64,000 bases of DNA from Myxococcota bacterium (GCA_018821305.1 JAHJMN010000048.1:1-64000), one strand, 5' to 3'; shown: positions 9,622 to 20,866, counted from the stretch's first letter. Numbers and translations: made by a program. Notes: a model not told the origin generated them from the letters alone.

Positions 9622-11853
9622 ATGCGTTTTTTATTTTCATTTTCACTTATTGTACTATTCACGGTCTCTTCCTGTAAAAATAAAACAAACGAACAAAATG
9701 GAAATCCGTCAACAACTCGGTCCGAAAAATCCCTCAAATCATCTAAAAAGACCTCGAAGAAATCTCCCAATACTGCGGTCATAATGGATTGGACAAAAGT
9801 CCCATCCGGAGAAGGTCAATGGCCCTGGGCGGATCTTTCCGGAATGGATTCTGAAGAACTGAAGAGACGTGGTTTTAAAATTAATCTCAAAGAGTTCTGG
9901 TTCAATGGAAAAGGAATTGCAAAATCTGTCGTAGGACTTCCGGGTTGCAGTGGTTCTTTTATCTCTGCAGATGGTTTAATTTTAACAAACCACCATTGCG
10001 CTTATGGCATCATCCAGAAGAACAGTACTGCTGCTTCAAACCTGCTTGAGAATGGATTTACCGCTCAGTCAAAAAAAGATGAACTTGACGGTAAAGGAAT
10101 GAATATTTGGGTTTTTGGCAAGCAAGTGGATATTACAAAAAAAATTGTAAGTGGATTAGAAAAATTGACAGATGATTATGCAGTGGGGAAAGAAATTGAA
10201 AAAAGAGTAAGCGCTGAAATTAGCGAATGCGAAAAGGATGGCACGTCCCGATGCCAGATAAGCAGAGAGAATAAAGGACTTCGGTACATTCTTCTTCGCA
10301 ATTTCCTCATTCGGGACGTCAGACTTGTTGCCGCACCTCCCAAAAGTATAGGTGAATTTGGTGGCGAGGTTGACAATTGGAGGTGGCCCAGGCATACTCT
10401 GGATTTCACAATTCTGAGAGCGTACGTTGCTCCAGATGGAAAAACTGCTTCTTACAGTAAATCCAATGTTCCTTTTAAACCTGAATCATGGCTAAAAATT
10501 GATAACAATGGACTTAATGAAGGAGATCCTATAATGGTAGTCGGTACACCTTACAGGACGAACAGATATGCCCTTTCTTATGAGGTTGAACATGCTCTGA
10601 GCGTTTATTACCCCGTGAGGGAGCGTATTTTTGATAGCTGGATAAAAACTATTGAAATTGCAGCAGTGAAGCCCGGTAGCCGTATTGCCTACTCAACCTG
10701 GGTTAAGAGACTTAATAATGGACTGACCAATGCCAGAGGTATGATAGCTGGTTTAAAGAGAAACAAAGTACTGGAAAATAAAAAAGAAATTGAAAATAAA
10801 TGGAAAAAATGGGTGAAAAACTCAAAGAATGAACAGTGGATTGATTCATTTGAAAACCTCAAGAAAGGCCATAAAAAATACAGCGAAGATGAAAAATCAC
10901 TTCTTATCAATTATACAGTGACTGGAGTTACTCCTTTCAATTTAGCTGTAATATCGCTGATATGGCAAAGAATGTCTCTACTCCCTGACACGGAGCGACT
11001 TCCAGGATTTCAAGAGCGTGACAAAAATTTAATTCTTTCAAGATTAAAGAATTCAATTGCTTCGTACGATCCGGAAGTTGAAACGGCCGTCTTTCTCAAT
11101 TTTTGTTCAATTAATCCGCAGACCCACCCTCTGTTTGAAAAATCACTAAAAATTGACAGGAAAATTTTACAAGGACAGTTTCAACGGACTTCAACACTTA
11201 AAGTTAAGGATATCAGTGAAGTATTAACAACAGATTTTATCAAAAAAAATGAATCAGATCCGTTATTTAAGTATGCAAAAGAGCTTGAAGTACATTATTT
11301 CAAATATTTACAGAATCTGACATCTCTAAAAGGATTCAATCAGAAGTTCCGTGTTCCATATCTCCAGAGTCTAGTAAAATTTCTTGGTAAAAAATATTAT
11401 CCCGATGCAAATGCATCACCCAGAGTAAGTTTTGCTCACGTTGCCGGCTATATTCCTCAGGAAGGAGTTTTACATACACCATGGACAACGATTTCCGGCT
11501 TGATTGCAAAAGAAACAGGGCGATGGCCATTTGCAATACCTGGCTCCCTGCGTGCGGTTCATTCAGATACAGTAAAAATGACACCATTCCGGGACAAAAA
11601 TCTACTTGATATTCCTGCTTGCTTCCTTTCAAACGCTGATACAACGGGGGGCAATAGCGGTTCTCCTGTACTTAATGCCTCCGGGGCATTAGTTGGGATT
11701 AACTTTGATCGTGTATATGAGAATATCGCTGGAGACTTCGGGTATAATCCTGCATATTCCAGAAACATTTCAACTGATATCAGGGCTATTTTATGGTACT
11801 TAAAAGAAGTTCAAAAGTGGCCCAATGTAAATGAATTGATATCTGGAAAATAG
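9622..11853 (+). CDS. S46 family peptidase (dipeptidyl-peptidase 7/11-like), lipoprotein-type N-terminus
   Basis: CSGSFISADGLILTNHHC (catalytic His) and GGNSGSPVLNASGALVGINFDR (catalytic Ser), conserved S46 motifs. Confidence 0.88.
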   Translation: MRFLFSFSLIVLFTVSSCKNKTNEQNGNPSTTRSEKSLKSSKKTSKKSPNTAVIMDWTKVPSGEGQWPWADLSGMDSEELKRRGFKINLKEFWFNGKGIAKSVVGLPGCSGSFISADGLILTNHHCAYGIIQKNSTAASNLLENGFTAQSKKDELDGKGMNIWVFGKQVDITKKIVSGLEKLTDDYAVGKEIEKRVSAEISECEKDGTSRCQISRENKGLRYILLRNFLIRDVRLVAAPPKSIGEFGGEVDNWRWPRHTLDFTILRAYVAPDGKTASYSKSNVPFKPESWLKIDNNGLNEGDPIMVVGTPYRTNRYALSYEVEHALSVYYPVRERIFDSWIKTIEIAAVKPGSRIAYSTWVKRLNNGLTNARGMIAGLKRNKVLENKKEIENKWKKWVKNSKNEQWIDSFENLKKGHKKYSEDEKSLLINYTVTGVTPFNLAVISLIWQRMSLLPDTERLPGFQERDKNLILSRLKNSIASYDPEVETAVFLNFCSINPQTHPLFEKSLKIDRKILQGQFQRTSTLKVKDISEVLTTDFIKKNESDPLFKYAKELEVHYFKYLQNLTSLKGFNQKFRVPYLQSLVKFLGKKYYPDANASPRVSFAHVAGYIPQEGVLHTPWTTISGLIAKETGRWPFAIPGSLRAVHSDTVKMTPFRDKNLLDIPACFLSNADTTGGNSGSPVLNASGALVGINFDRVYENIAGDFGYNPAYSRNISTDIRAILWYLKEVQKWPNVNELISGK

Positions 11854-11860
11854 GGTTGCG

Positions 11861-13522
11861 TCAGGTAGCGGACGATGCGAGGCTGGATTCTGATTCTGTG
11901 CAGTCTGTAGTGCAATTCGCTGGGTCGCTAATAGCAATAATATTTTCTTTATTGAAATCGATGCAAACACAGGTCGGTTGTGGATTGCTCCAACCAAATT
12001 TTTCAAAGATAGTACCTTTAACTGCCAGAGCAAAAATAACTGATGACAACAGGGCATTTTTAAGCGGCTTTTCGGTCATCAATCTTTTAAATCGTCCTTT
12101 AACATCCCTTACAAGGCTTTTAGTGGCTTCATTTTTACTGAAGAAATTCGCTGCAAAAAGGAAAGGACGCATTTGGGAGACAAATTCACCCGACTTTTCT
12201 GCCCGACGTCGAATCCAACTGTTTTCATGTCTTATACCATACTCATATCCTTTGAGAGCCGTCTGAATATATCTTAGAAATGAAGCACCATTAACTTGAT
12301 AATCTCTTTCGAAAGCATTTTTCAGATACTGCTCTGATTCATCTCGTGTGAAATTGGGATGCCTGAACCATATTTTACTCTGACCATGTCTGTCTTCCAT
12401 GGGAACATCTTCCAGCAACATTCCCTGTGATTTGTAGCTGTTATATAGTGGAGTTCCAGGAAGAGGTCCAAGCTCCATGAATTGAAGATATTCAGGTCGT
12501 AAATTAATAGCAAAATCAACATCTTCCCATATTGTATTTTTATCGTGATGCTCAAGGAACATTATTGCGCTTGCCAGTACACTGATGCCGCGCTTTTGCA
12601 GCTCCATAAAAAGCGTTTTAAAATCTGCTTTCTCATTCTTTTCATATATTTCATACTTTGACTCAACGCCTATCCATATAACGCCCACTCCGAGTCGGGT
12701 AAGGATATCAAAGTCTTCAAGATCCCAAAGCGTTTCAGCTGAAGAAAAAATACTGAAAGTATAATGCTTTTCATGCTTTTCTATAAGTGCCAAAAGTTCG
12801 AGCATCCGATCTTTCTGTTTAAGAAAATTTTCATCTAGAACACCGAAATCAGTTACACCCATTTCTTTTTCATATCTAAGGCACACTTCAAATATATCTC
12901 TACCAGTTTCAAGAAATGGTATATAATTTCCGAAATAATGAGATGTAGCACAGAATCGACATTTATTGGGGCACCCGACCCCCGGTATCAGCACTCCTGC
13001 TTCCTTTGGAAGCGGTACCCCCATCAGAGAACGATTGTGTGCGCTGTATACAAGTGGATGTATTATTTTGCGATCTTCCGGCTCATTGAATAACTTCCGG
13101 AGAAAGGAAAGTCCTTCTCCCATGCATACATGATCGTACTCCATTACTTCATGTAATTTTTCATAAGCAGTCCCATGACCACCAAGTATTATTTTTGTAT
13201 CCGGAGCATGCAGCCGAACTAAACGAGTCATCTCCGCGGCTTTCTTCATGTTCGGTACAATAAAACTGATTCCTACATGCGTGTATCCTTTTTTAATTTC
13301 GGTAATAAATCTCTTAAGTGTTGGAAAATCCAACACAGTTGTAGGGGTGGAAAGATTTTCCGCCATAAAATACAACCCAAAAGATGAGTGATTAAAACGA
13401 TAGGAAAAAATACCCTGCTCTCTTGTAATCTGATTATGAAAAAGCTCCATTTTGTTTTCTTTGCGACCAAATTCATCATCAACAGCATATGGTCCGAAAA
13501 CTGATGTCAATAAAAGTTTCAT
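11861..13522 (-). CDS. B12-binding-type radical SAM protein
   Basis: CPNKCRFCATSHYFG (CxxxCxxC); upstream Rossmann-like segment KIILGGHGTAYE...VCMGEG. Confidence 0.82.
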   Translation of the reverse strand: MKLLLTSVFGPYAVDDEFGRKENKMELFHNQITREQGIFSYRFNHSSFGLYFMAENLSTPTTVLDFPTLKRFITEIKKGYTHVGISFIVPNMKKAAEMTRLVRLHAPDTKIILGGHGTAYEKLHEVMEYDHVCMGEGLSFLRKLFNEPEDRKIIHPLVYSAHNRSLMGVPLPKEAGVLIPGVGCPNKCRFCATSHYFGNYIPFLETGRDIFEVCLRYEKEMGVTDFGVLDENFLKQKDRMLELLALIEKHEKHYTFSIFSSAETLWDLEDFDILTRLGVGVIWIGVESKYEIYEKNEKADFKTLFMELQKRGISVLASAIMFLEHHDKNTIWEDVDFAINLRPEYLQFMELGPLPGTPLYNSYKSQGMLLEDVPMEDRHGQSKIWFRHPNFTRDESEQYLKNAFERDYQVNGASFLRYIQTALKGYEYGIRHENSWIRRRAEKSGEFVSQMRPFLFAANFFSKNEATKSLVRDVKGRFKRLMTEKPLKNALLSSVIFALAVKGTIFEKFGWSNPQPTCVCIDFNKENIIAISDPANCTTDCTESESSLASSAT

Positions 13523-13896
13523 TTTATCCTCCAGAAAGTTACGTTAAAGAAAAAACTATTTCTGACAAAAATGAAACTACCAGAGAAATATACGATTCAC
13601 AGAAGTATTTGTTATGACAAAAAAATACGAAATGATTGAACCCAAATTTATCGGTTTTTTAATATCTATAACAAGACTCGATTGCACGTTGGTGACAATC
13701 TTCACATTTTTACAATTTTGAAAATAAAACAAATTTATAGAACTATCATTAAAGTGTCAGGATATGTCACGATTAGATAAAACATATGACAAATTTCAAT
13801 AGAGAAGGCCTAAGTTGATCCTGAAATTTCCCATTTTTTAAATTTCAAATAAAAAACCAATAGGTCAACGAAGGATTTTCACAAATCAGGAGAGGA

Positions 13897-14304
13897 TCAT
13901 GGCGCTTCAATAAACTTATATTTTTTAAGGGCGGTTTCAGGGTCTTTCAGAAAAATGCGTTTACAGCCATTACAACCGAAAACATAAAACTTTCCTTTAT
14001 ATTCTGAGTGTGGGCGTGATTTTGTATATTTAAAAGTCTCCCCTTTTATTGGACAACTCACCAGGGTTCCCTCCGGGGGAAGTGATTTAAAAACCGATGG
14101 ATGCCACACATCGCCTGCTTTCATAGCCTCTGTGTGTTTTCCACAATGCTTAACATCTTCAACTTTTTCGGGAGTTTTCCCGTCGGTTTTTTTAGAAACA
14201 TTTTCTTTTTTAGTATCAGTCTGTTTTTTATCAGTTTTTTCCGATTTATTACAGGATACTGCAAATAAAAACATTACTAAGACAAATAAACTCTTTTTCT
14301 TCAT
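13897..14304 (-). CDS. Small putative lipoprotein
   Basis: Lipobox-like LFAVSCNKSE then a Lys/Thr-rich linker; 10 bp downstream of the RCC1 gene, same strand. Confidence 0.55.
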   Translation of the reverse strand: MKKKSLFVLVMFLFAVSCNKSEKTDKKQTDTKKENVSKKTDGKTPEKVEDVKHCGKHTEAMKAGDVWHPSVFKSLPPEGTLVSCPIKGETFKYTKSRPHSEYKGKFYVFGCNGCKRIFLKDPETALKKYKFIEAP

Positions 14305-14314
14305 TTTGTTCCTT

Positions 14315-16342
14315 TCATTGTGGTGAAGCAGTCATGGCAGGGACTGTTCGCTGTGTGTTGCTGTTATCGCCCAGTTGACCAAATATATTATAACCCCAGC
14401 ACCAGGCAAAACCGTCTGTATTTACAATGCAGGTATGAGTAGTACCACCTGTTATGGAAACCGTGGAAGTCATACCAACACTTGCTACGGGCTCGTCAGA
14501 GTCTGAAGTACCACTGTTTCCAAGACGACCATTTGCTCCATTGCCCCAACACCAGGTCATTCCACCTGTTTCTACGGCACAGGAATGGTTCGCGCCGGCG
14601 GTGATTGAAGCCAACCCAGTAAGGTTTTTTACTTGATGTGGCGTATCTCTTGTCAATGTATACCCATCGCCGATTTGCCCACTGCTGCCTTCACCCCAGC
14701 ACCACGCTGTAGCATCAGAAGCAATTGCGCAAACATGGTTTGAGCCAGATGCAATGTCTGAAAGTCCGGTTATTTGAGTAACTAAAGTAGGATAAAATGC
14801 TCCAACTGTTGAATCATTACCATATTGTCCACTGGCGTTGGTCCCCCAACACCACAGTGCCCCCCCAACAGTAATCGCACAAGTATGATTTTGACCACAC
14901 GCAACTTTGTTGATTCCAACAAGGTTAACGGCCTGAGCAGGAGTTGAACGATCGGTGTTGGAATTATCTCCAAGTTTGCCATTGGCATTGTCACCCCAGC
15001 AGAATACTGTATTGTCATTTTTAACAGCACAAGAATGTGTTTCTCCAGCACTGATATATCTAACATTACTGATAACGGCGGGAAGGGGTACGAGAGAGTT
15101 GTTGTTATTACCGGTTCCGAGTCTGCCGTCAGCACCGTTGCCCCAGCACCATACTGTTCCATCGGTCCTGAGAGCACAAGTATGTTCATTTCCCGCGGCG
15201 ACCATGGATGCGCTGTCGACACCAGAAACATGAACAGGAACATTACTGTCAGTTGTTGAGTTATTTCCAAGTTGACCGGCATTGTTCCGACCCCAGCAGA
15301 AAACCTTTCCGCTTTGATCTACGGCACATGTGTGATACTGACCTGCACTTATTTGCTGAAGCTCGGAGCATCCGAGAGCATGACATTCTGTATCGCATCC
15401 ACTGGGTGTACCGCCAAAATATCCGAAATCTCGACAGGTTCCTGTTCCCTGTGCAGTGCCATCGCAGTCCTCATAAGCGGTCTGAACAAGATTGTCACCA
15501 CATCTACCGCAACTTGCTTCGTTGAAAGTACAATTTTCCATACAGGTTGGAAGTCCGGGATAATATCCCATACTCTCACAGGTTGAAACACCGATATCTG
15601 TGCCATCGCAGTCTTCATAAGCAGATTGTTTCGTCCCATCTCCACATATACCGAAGCTCTCACAGTTTGTTGTATTGAAAGAACAGTCACTGGCACAACT
15701 TAAAATACCATCATAATATCCGAGAGATGTACAGGATGCGTCACCAAGCAGCGCGCTATCACAATCCTCCCAGATATCCTGAATTATATTATCTCCGCAT
15801 CGACCGTTGGAGATACAAGAACTGATATCAAATCTGCAACTGTCTGTGCACCCGAGTCCATCGCCATGAAACCCCACGGTTTCACACGTGGCTCCGTTGA
15901 GATCGAGGCCTTCGCAATCTTCGTACTCCCACTGAATTGAACCGTCTCCACAATTTTCAGAGCCTTCGCACCCTGAAACATCAAACCGGCAATTCTCATC
16001 GCAACTGATGTTCCCGGAAGGATACCCCAGAGAAAGACATGTTGTACTGTTCAGGTCGGAACCTTCACATTCTTCATAATCCCCCTGAATTAATCCATCT
16101 CCACAATATCCGAATATTTCACAGGCACTTTCATCAAATTTACAGGATTCTGTACAGCCAAGATTTCCGCCATAAAACCCTCGTGACATACAACTGGACC
16201 CATTTAAATTGGTATCTTCACAGTCTTCACCGTTATCAAGCACACCATTCCCGCAATTATCCGGAGTGGATTTGTCAGGTGTACATGCAAGTGGAAGCAG
16301 AATAGAAAAAACTAAAACTGATAATTTCATGATGTTCCTCAA
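14315..16342 (-). CDS. Lipoprotein with CGDG-type Cys-rich repeats followed by RCC1-like repeats
   Basis: Lipobox ([10 protein letters not shown]); about seven CGxxxxQxxxEDCDGxDL...C...C repeats then about seven (H)TCAVxxxGxxxCWGxNxxGQLGxxS RCC1 repeats. Confidence 0.85.
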   Translation of the reverse strand: MRNIMKLSVLVFSILLPLACTPDKSTPDNCGNGVLDNGEDCEDTNLNGSSCMSRGFYGGNLGCTESCKFDESACEIFGYCGDGLIQGDYEECEGSDLNSTTCLSLGYPSGNISCDENCRFDVSGCEGSENCGDGSIQWEYEDCEGLDLNGATCETVGFHGDGLGCTDSCRFDISSCISNGRCGDNIIQDIWEDCDSALLGDASCTSLGYYDGILSCASDCSFNTTNCESFGICGDGTKQSAYEDCDGTDIGVSTCESMGYYPGLPTCMENCTFNEASCGRCGDNLVQTAYEDCDGTAQGTGTCRDFGYFGGTPSGCDTECHALGCSELQQISAGQYHTCAVDQSGKVFCWGRNNAGQLGNNSTTDSNVPVHVSGVDSASMVAAGNEHTCALRTDGTVWCWGNGADGRLGTGNNNNSLVPLPAVISNVRYISAGETHSCAVKNDNTVFCWGDNANGKLGDNSNTDRSTPAQAVNLVGINKVACGQNHTCAITVGGALWCWGTNASGQYGNDSTVGAFYPTLVTQITGLSDIASGSNHVCAIASDATAWCWGEGSSGQIGDGYTLTRDTPHQVKNLTGLASITAGANHSCAVETGGMTWCWGNGANGRLGNSGTSDSDEPVASVGMTSTVSITGGTTHTCIVNTDGFAWCWGYNIFGQLGDNSNTQRTVPAMTASPQ

Positions 16343-16437
16343 TCAGACCGATTTCGAGTTAGACCATAAGTTGTAAAGCATTCTGGAAAAACTCAGTAAA
16401 CGTCTTGTCCGTAGTAATCAAAATACTTTATTAAGTT

Positions 16438-16644
16438 AGTTCGTGTCCTGAAATTCCCTTCACGAAGGAATTTATTAAAATTTCAAACGAGCCACTACAA
16501 AAAATTCAGCACCTTGCGGTTACTGACTAAAACGTATTTCCGCAGGAAATCGTCAAAGACTCTCACTGTTTTCGCAGAAACCATGGAGAGTCCTGTGCAA
16601 AAAATCGACTAAAAATTTGAAAAAACGTATTTCAGGACAGTAAC
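16438..16644 (+). repeat. Dispersed intergenic element A, full-length copy
   Basis: Left end AGTTCGTGTCCTGAAAT, right end ATTTCAGGACAGTAAC (14/16 inverted match); internal hairpin GACTCTC/GAGAGTC. Confidence 0.75.
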
Positions 16645-16664
16645 AAATTAAAACAAATAAAAAA

Positions 16665-18659
16665 TTAACTGCGATTATACAAAACTGATTTAACTTTATG
16701 TATAAGTTGGTTCATAGTAAATGGTTTCTGAATAAAGTTTGCTCCTTCAAGAAGAATACCCTTCTCTGAAACAATAATATTATTATGTCCCGACATATAA
16801 ATAACCTGAAGTTGTGGATTAATTGCAAGTAGTTCATCACTTAGAATCTTTCCATCTATTCTAGGCATTATGACATCAGTTAACAGTAAATCAATTTCAT
16901 TTCCAATATCGTGGAATACGTTAAGTGCGTCTTCAGGATCCTGAAACGGAAATACAGTGAACCCTTTCCTGCGTAATATCCTTGTTACAGCACCAAGAAC
17001 CATACTTTCATCTTCAACTACAAATATTTTAAATGCTTTGGAATTTATAAGCATTAGCTCTTTTGTGCTTGGAAGAGGAGTTGAAACCTGAACTGCGGTC
17101 TGAAAATAAACTCTTACAGTTGTTCCAATTCCTTGTGTAGAGTCAATGCGAATGAATCCGTTATTCTGCCGAGCTATTCCGAATACTGTACTTAACCCTA
17201 AACCGCTGGAATTAGTTTTTGTAGTAAAAAAGGGCTCAAAGACAGAATTCAGGATGTCAGGTTCAATGCCTGTACCCGTATCTGTAATCTGTAATAGCGC
17301 AAATTCATTGCGGTCATGGGGAAGATGAATTGGTATTTCGTGTTCCTCGACAAGAGCCATACCGGTACTTACGGCTATTGTGCCTGAATCTGTGATTGCC
17401 TCTCTGGCATTGATTACTAAATTAGTAATAATCTGTTCAAGTTGCAATTCATCAATAAATATGTCTTTTATCTTTTCATCAAGTTCGATTTTAAGGTTTA
17501 TATTCTCTCCACACAGAGATCTCAGTAAATCACTGCTTTTATGAATTAATTCATTAAGATTTACTGAACGGGGACTAATTATCTGCTTAGTGGAAAATGC
17601 CATCAGTTTGCTGATGAGTGAACTTCCACGGTGTGCACTTTGTTTGATATCTTCGAGTTCCTCGAAAAGTCGGCGGTTTGAAGAAATTTTCTCCTGAATA
17701 AGTTCGATCCCGCTGATTATAATCGTCAGAATATTGAAGAAATCGTGGGCGACTCCTTTCGCAACTCGGGCAACAGCATCCATTTTTTGAACATCGAAAA
17801 GTTGGGCTTCCACTTTTAATTCATTATTTTTTGCCTCAAACCTGGAGGACATATCAAGGAGAATTCCGCGGATGCCTTTAATTTGTCCGTTTTCAACAAT
17901 AAGACTGCTGTAAACAGTTACCGGGAAACGTACGCCTGACTTTTTAATGGCAATATAGTCGTGCTCTGATGCTTCCATTCCCATTTCAATTCTTTTAATA
18001 TTCGATGCTGCTTTTTCCTGTTCTTCGGGAGCGATAACATCCAGAACATGTACGCCTTTCCTTAAATCATCCAAAGCATATTCAAAAGTACGCTCGGCTG
18101 CCTCATTGCAGAATGTAAAATATCCATTCTGATCCGTTTCAAAAACTGTTTGAGGAATCAGATCTGCAAAATGGCGAAAACTCATGTTTGTGGATTCAAT
18201 TTTGCGTTTGTACATTTCGAGATCAGAAACATCCACGAGAATTATCCGAAAACCGGAAAAAGTTCCATTTTTGAAGTGAGCTTTTGAGGATATTACAACG
18301 TTAGCCCAGGAACCATCACCTCTTTTTATTCTGTACTCCTGAGGTGTAAACTGCCTTCCGTTTTTAATATCTTCAATTTGTTGGCCAATTATTGGTTTAT
18401 CCTCATTGGAAAATAAATCCATCCCATAAAGACCTTTTTCCAGATGAGTCTGTGAATACCCGAAAAGTTCAAGCCCCCCCTCACTTACTTCTAGAATTCT
18501 TGTGGTAGGAGCTAACTCACAAATTACAATTGGTAGCATTCTCATTGCCTGAGATAGATTTTCCCTGCAATTTCGTGACTTATCCAGTTGAATTTTCATT
18601 TCTTCGAGTTCTTTTTCGAGGGAATCTATTTTATTAAGCAATTCGGAAGTTTCATTCAT
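16665..18659 (-). CDS. Hybrid sensor histidine kinase (PAS x2-3, HisKA/HATPase, C-terminal receiver)
   Basis: AKGVAHDFFNILTII H-box, NLVINAREAI N-box, DTGTGIEP / GLGLSTVFG G-boxes, receiver IFVVEDES...LLLTDVIMPRIDG. Internal Met at 18659 is the likely start. Confidence 0.88.
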   Translation of the reverse strand: MNETSELLNKIDSLEKELEEMKIQLDKSRNCRENLSQAMRMLPIVICELAPTTRILEVSEGGLELFGYSQTHLEKGLYGMDLFSNEDKPIIGQQIEDIKNGRQFTPQEYRIKRGDGSWANVVISSKAHFKNGTFSGFRIILVDVSDLEMYKRKIESTNMSFRHFADLIPQTVFETDQNGYFTFCNEAAERTFEYALDDLRKGVHVLDVIAPEEQEKAASNIKRIEMGMEASEHDYIAIKKSGVRFPVTVYSSLIVENGQIKGIRGILLDMSSRFEAKNNELKVEAQLFDVQKMDAVARVAKGVAHDFFNILTIIISGIELIQEKISSNRRLFEELEDIKQSAHRGSSLISKLMAFSTKQIISPRSVNLNELIHKSSDLLRSLCGENINLKIELDEKIKDIFIDELQLEQIITNLVINAREAITDSGTIAVSTGMALVEEHEIPIHLPHDRNEFALLQITDTGTGIEPDILNSVFEPFFTTKTNSSGLGLSTVFGIARQNNGFIRIDSTQGIGTTVRVYFQTAVQVSTPLPSTKELMLINSKAFKIFVVEDESMVLGAVTRILRRKGFTVFPFQDPEDALNVFHDIGNEIDLLLTDVIMPRIDGKILSDELLAINPQLQVIYMSGHNNIIVSEKGILLEGANFIQKPFTMNQLIHKVKSVLYNRS

Positions 18660-18794
18660 GTCCAATTTTCCCGCAAGGCCGGAGTGTCCCGGCAATCATA
18701 TATAATATACAAATTGTCTAAAATTGAAATACTTCGTGTCCGGAAATTAACTGACCTCGGAATTTTATTGAAATCCGGACCGGTTACAGAGTAA

Positions 18795-18965
18795 AAAATG
18801 AGATAAGTACTCGTTTTAAAGAAAGACTGAAGGAATGAGCACATCTGTGGCATTCCGCTAGCCTTCTTGATTATTCCCTGCGTTCCTGATTATTTTTTAC
18901 AGGCTAGCAGGGCGTAAACATTCAATTTCAATACTGAAATTGCGTGCTTGTTCCTGTTATTGATT
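18795..18965. repeat. Element B-like copy
   Basis: cgttttaaagaaagactgaaggaatgagc...ttccctgcgttcctg...cgtaaacattcaa shared with 24829-24971. Confidence 0.5.
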
Positions 18966-20696
18966 CCCTGTGTTTATGATTTTTTTGACTTCATTCATCT
19001 TTTTCTTATCTACAGCGGATTGATGCTGCATTAGCTTAAGCTCTCTTTCGGCAACCCCTCCCCACTTACCTCCTGCCAGCATAGCTTCTTCCAGAGTAAG
19101 AATATTATTGATAGTATCCCCCATCAGTTGATATTTGCGGCTTAGCTCCACAAGAAAGTAACTTCCGGGATTTTTAACTTTTTCCATAAATTCCACAGAT
19201 TTCTCAATTCGATCAGATTTGTCCAGGAGTTTCACAGCCCGAAGAATCGTTTTTTCAAGTTTTTTCCCAACATTTATGAGGTCCAGAATAGTTTTAAGAA
19301 GTGTCTCCATCGCATCTGGATTTGATGTTTTTTCGATTATTTCTACGTAACGATGGGATAGGTCGTCAACACGGGATTTCCACCAAATCCGACTGAGTGC
19401 TGTTGATAAAGCTGTTGCCGCCGCAGTGACACGATTTTTACCCAAAAGAATTTTAGCGAATATTTCCCATACTTCCCATTCTCTAGGTGCATCATTTCCT
19501 TTATTTTCAAGATAAAAGCGAGCAGTTGCTTCAGACTTGAAAAGATTTCCTGCAGCGAAAAAGGCCTTTGTGAGCATATAATAGAGTTTTTCCGCATGAA
19601 CATCATTTTTACGCCAGTTTCCATGAGTTCTGATTTCTTCCTGCAGCAAACTGACTGCTTTACTGAACTGTTCCATCTCGTAAAATGAGTGTGAGCATTT
19701 TAAAATCATTTCTCTACGTTGAGGATGAAGTTTAAGTAATCCCTCGTTATGACTACAAAAAAGACTGAGAGGGGCATACTTGCGTGCAGCGTGATTCAAC
19801 CTTACTGTTCGTGTTGCCAGATTCTGTCGATAAAGAGTCGCTACGGGATCCGTTACTGGAATCAAAAGGCGCAACGCATCTTTCGCCTTCTCATTCATCT
19901 GCATAGTAATTGCAAATTCAATGCGAGCCATATCCTGGACATTTTGGGGTTTCAGGGCACTTAACTGTGCTTCAATAGTCCCGGTTTCCGGCTTAAAGTT
20001 TTCGAGCAGCATGGTTATTGCGTACAGTCTGGCTTTACTCAAAGCAGAAAAATAAAAATTGCCAAAGCGTTTTATTACTCCACTATATGATCGTTTAGCC
20101 GTTGCTATGCGACCGAGTATCAGATTAACATCACCTAGAAGTAAGTCTCTTAAACCATTTCCATGACCTATTGATAGAGCCTGAAGCGTACTCAAAGCCT
20201 CTTCATAACTACCAATTTCTATCAACTGCCGTATTTCTGGATATGGTTTCATTTTTAGTTCCGGAATCTCAACCATGGGACGCTTGAGGGAATCACGGAT
20301 ATAATTTTTCAGTCTTTGTTCTTTACGGATTACTCCAAACTCAAGGGAAAGTTCCGGCCCGTTAAGTCGCTCTGTGACTTCAGTATCGGGCCTGGTGAAA
20401 ATAAAATTTACTCGTGTGAGAGGACCCATTTCGGGTATTATTTCCATATACCCCATAGATTCAGGGAACTCATCAAGAAAGATAGATTCCTCAGGTTTAC
20501 CGGTAATCAGAAGTGTAAACATTCTGCCACTGGTATCTTTTCTTGAAATGTATCTTCTGCCGGCAACTACAATTCCCATGCGTGAAATTTGCTCGTATTT
20601 GTCAAAACGACCATTTTTTGCCCCCTGCCCTGAACCAGCGGGCAGATTCTGTAATTGAAAATAAGACGAAATAAAAAGCAGAATATGAAAAAACAT
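18957..20696 (-). CDS. Secreted/anchored protein with probable TPR-like helical repeats
   Basis: Hydrophobic N-terminus; repetitive helical pattern; long intact ORF. Confidence 0.5.
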   Translation of the reverse strand: MFFHILLFISSYFQLQNLPAGSGQGAKNGRFDKYEQISRMGIVVAGRRYISRKDTSGRMFTLLITGKPEESIFLDEFPESMGYMEIIPEMGPLTRVNFIFTRPDTEVTERLNGPELSLEFGVIRKEQRLKNYIRDSLKRPMVEIPELKMKPYPEIRQLIEIGSYEEALSTLQALSIGHGNGLRDLLLGDVNLILGRIATAKRSYSGVIKRFGNFYFSALSKARLYAITMLLENFKPETGTIEAQLSALKPQNVQDMARIEFAITMQMNEKAKDALRLLIPVTDPVATLYRQNLATRTVRLNHAARKYAPLSLFCSHNEGLLKLHPQRREMILKCSHSFYEMEQFSKAVSLLQEEIRTHGNWRKNDVHAEKLYYMLTKAFFAAGNLFKSEATARFYLENKGNDAPREWEVWEIFAKILLGKNRVTAAATALSTALSRIWWKSRVDDLSHRYVEIIEKTSNPDAMETLLKTILDLINVGKKLEKTILRAVKLLDKSDRIEKSVEFMEKVKNPGSYFLVELSRKYQLMGDTINNILTLEEAMLAGGKWGGVAERELKLMQHQSAVDKKKMNEVKKIINTGNQ

Positions 20697-20866
20697 ATAT
20701 AAACCTCTGTACTCTATGAAAGATTATTCGGTAAATTCACTGGAATTTTTAACTTAAGATCAATTTCCTTTTTTTTTGGTCCATTAACATCTGTAATATC
20801 CATTACTTGAATATCAGTATTGACTTTATGGCAGCAATACTTTATTTGGCGGCTGGGAGGTTCCCA

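Noticed and set aside
11861-13522. Radical SAM protein as part of a RiPP or natural-product cluster
   Set aside because: No precursor peptide, transporter or other biosynthetic genes adjacent; convergent with the S46 peptidase gene.
13523-13896. Hidden small gene or ncRNA in the AT-rich gap
   Set aside because: No start/RBS with a sustained frame and no convincing stem found by eye.
14315-16342. Tandem DNA repeats as a mobile or satellite element
   Set aside because: Repetition is at the protein level (CGDG and RCC1 repeats) with diverged nucleotides.
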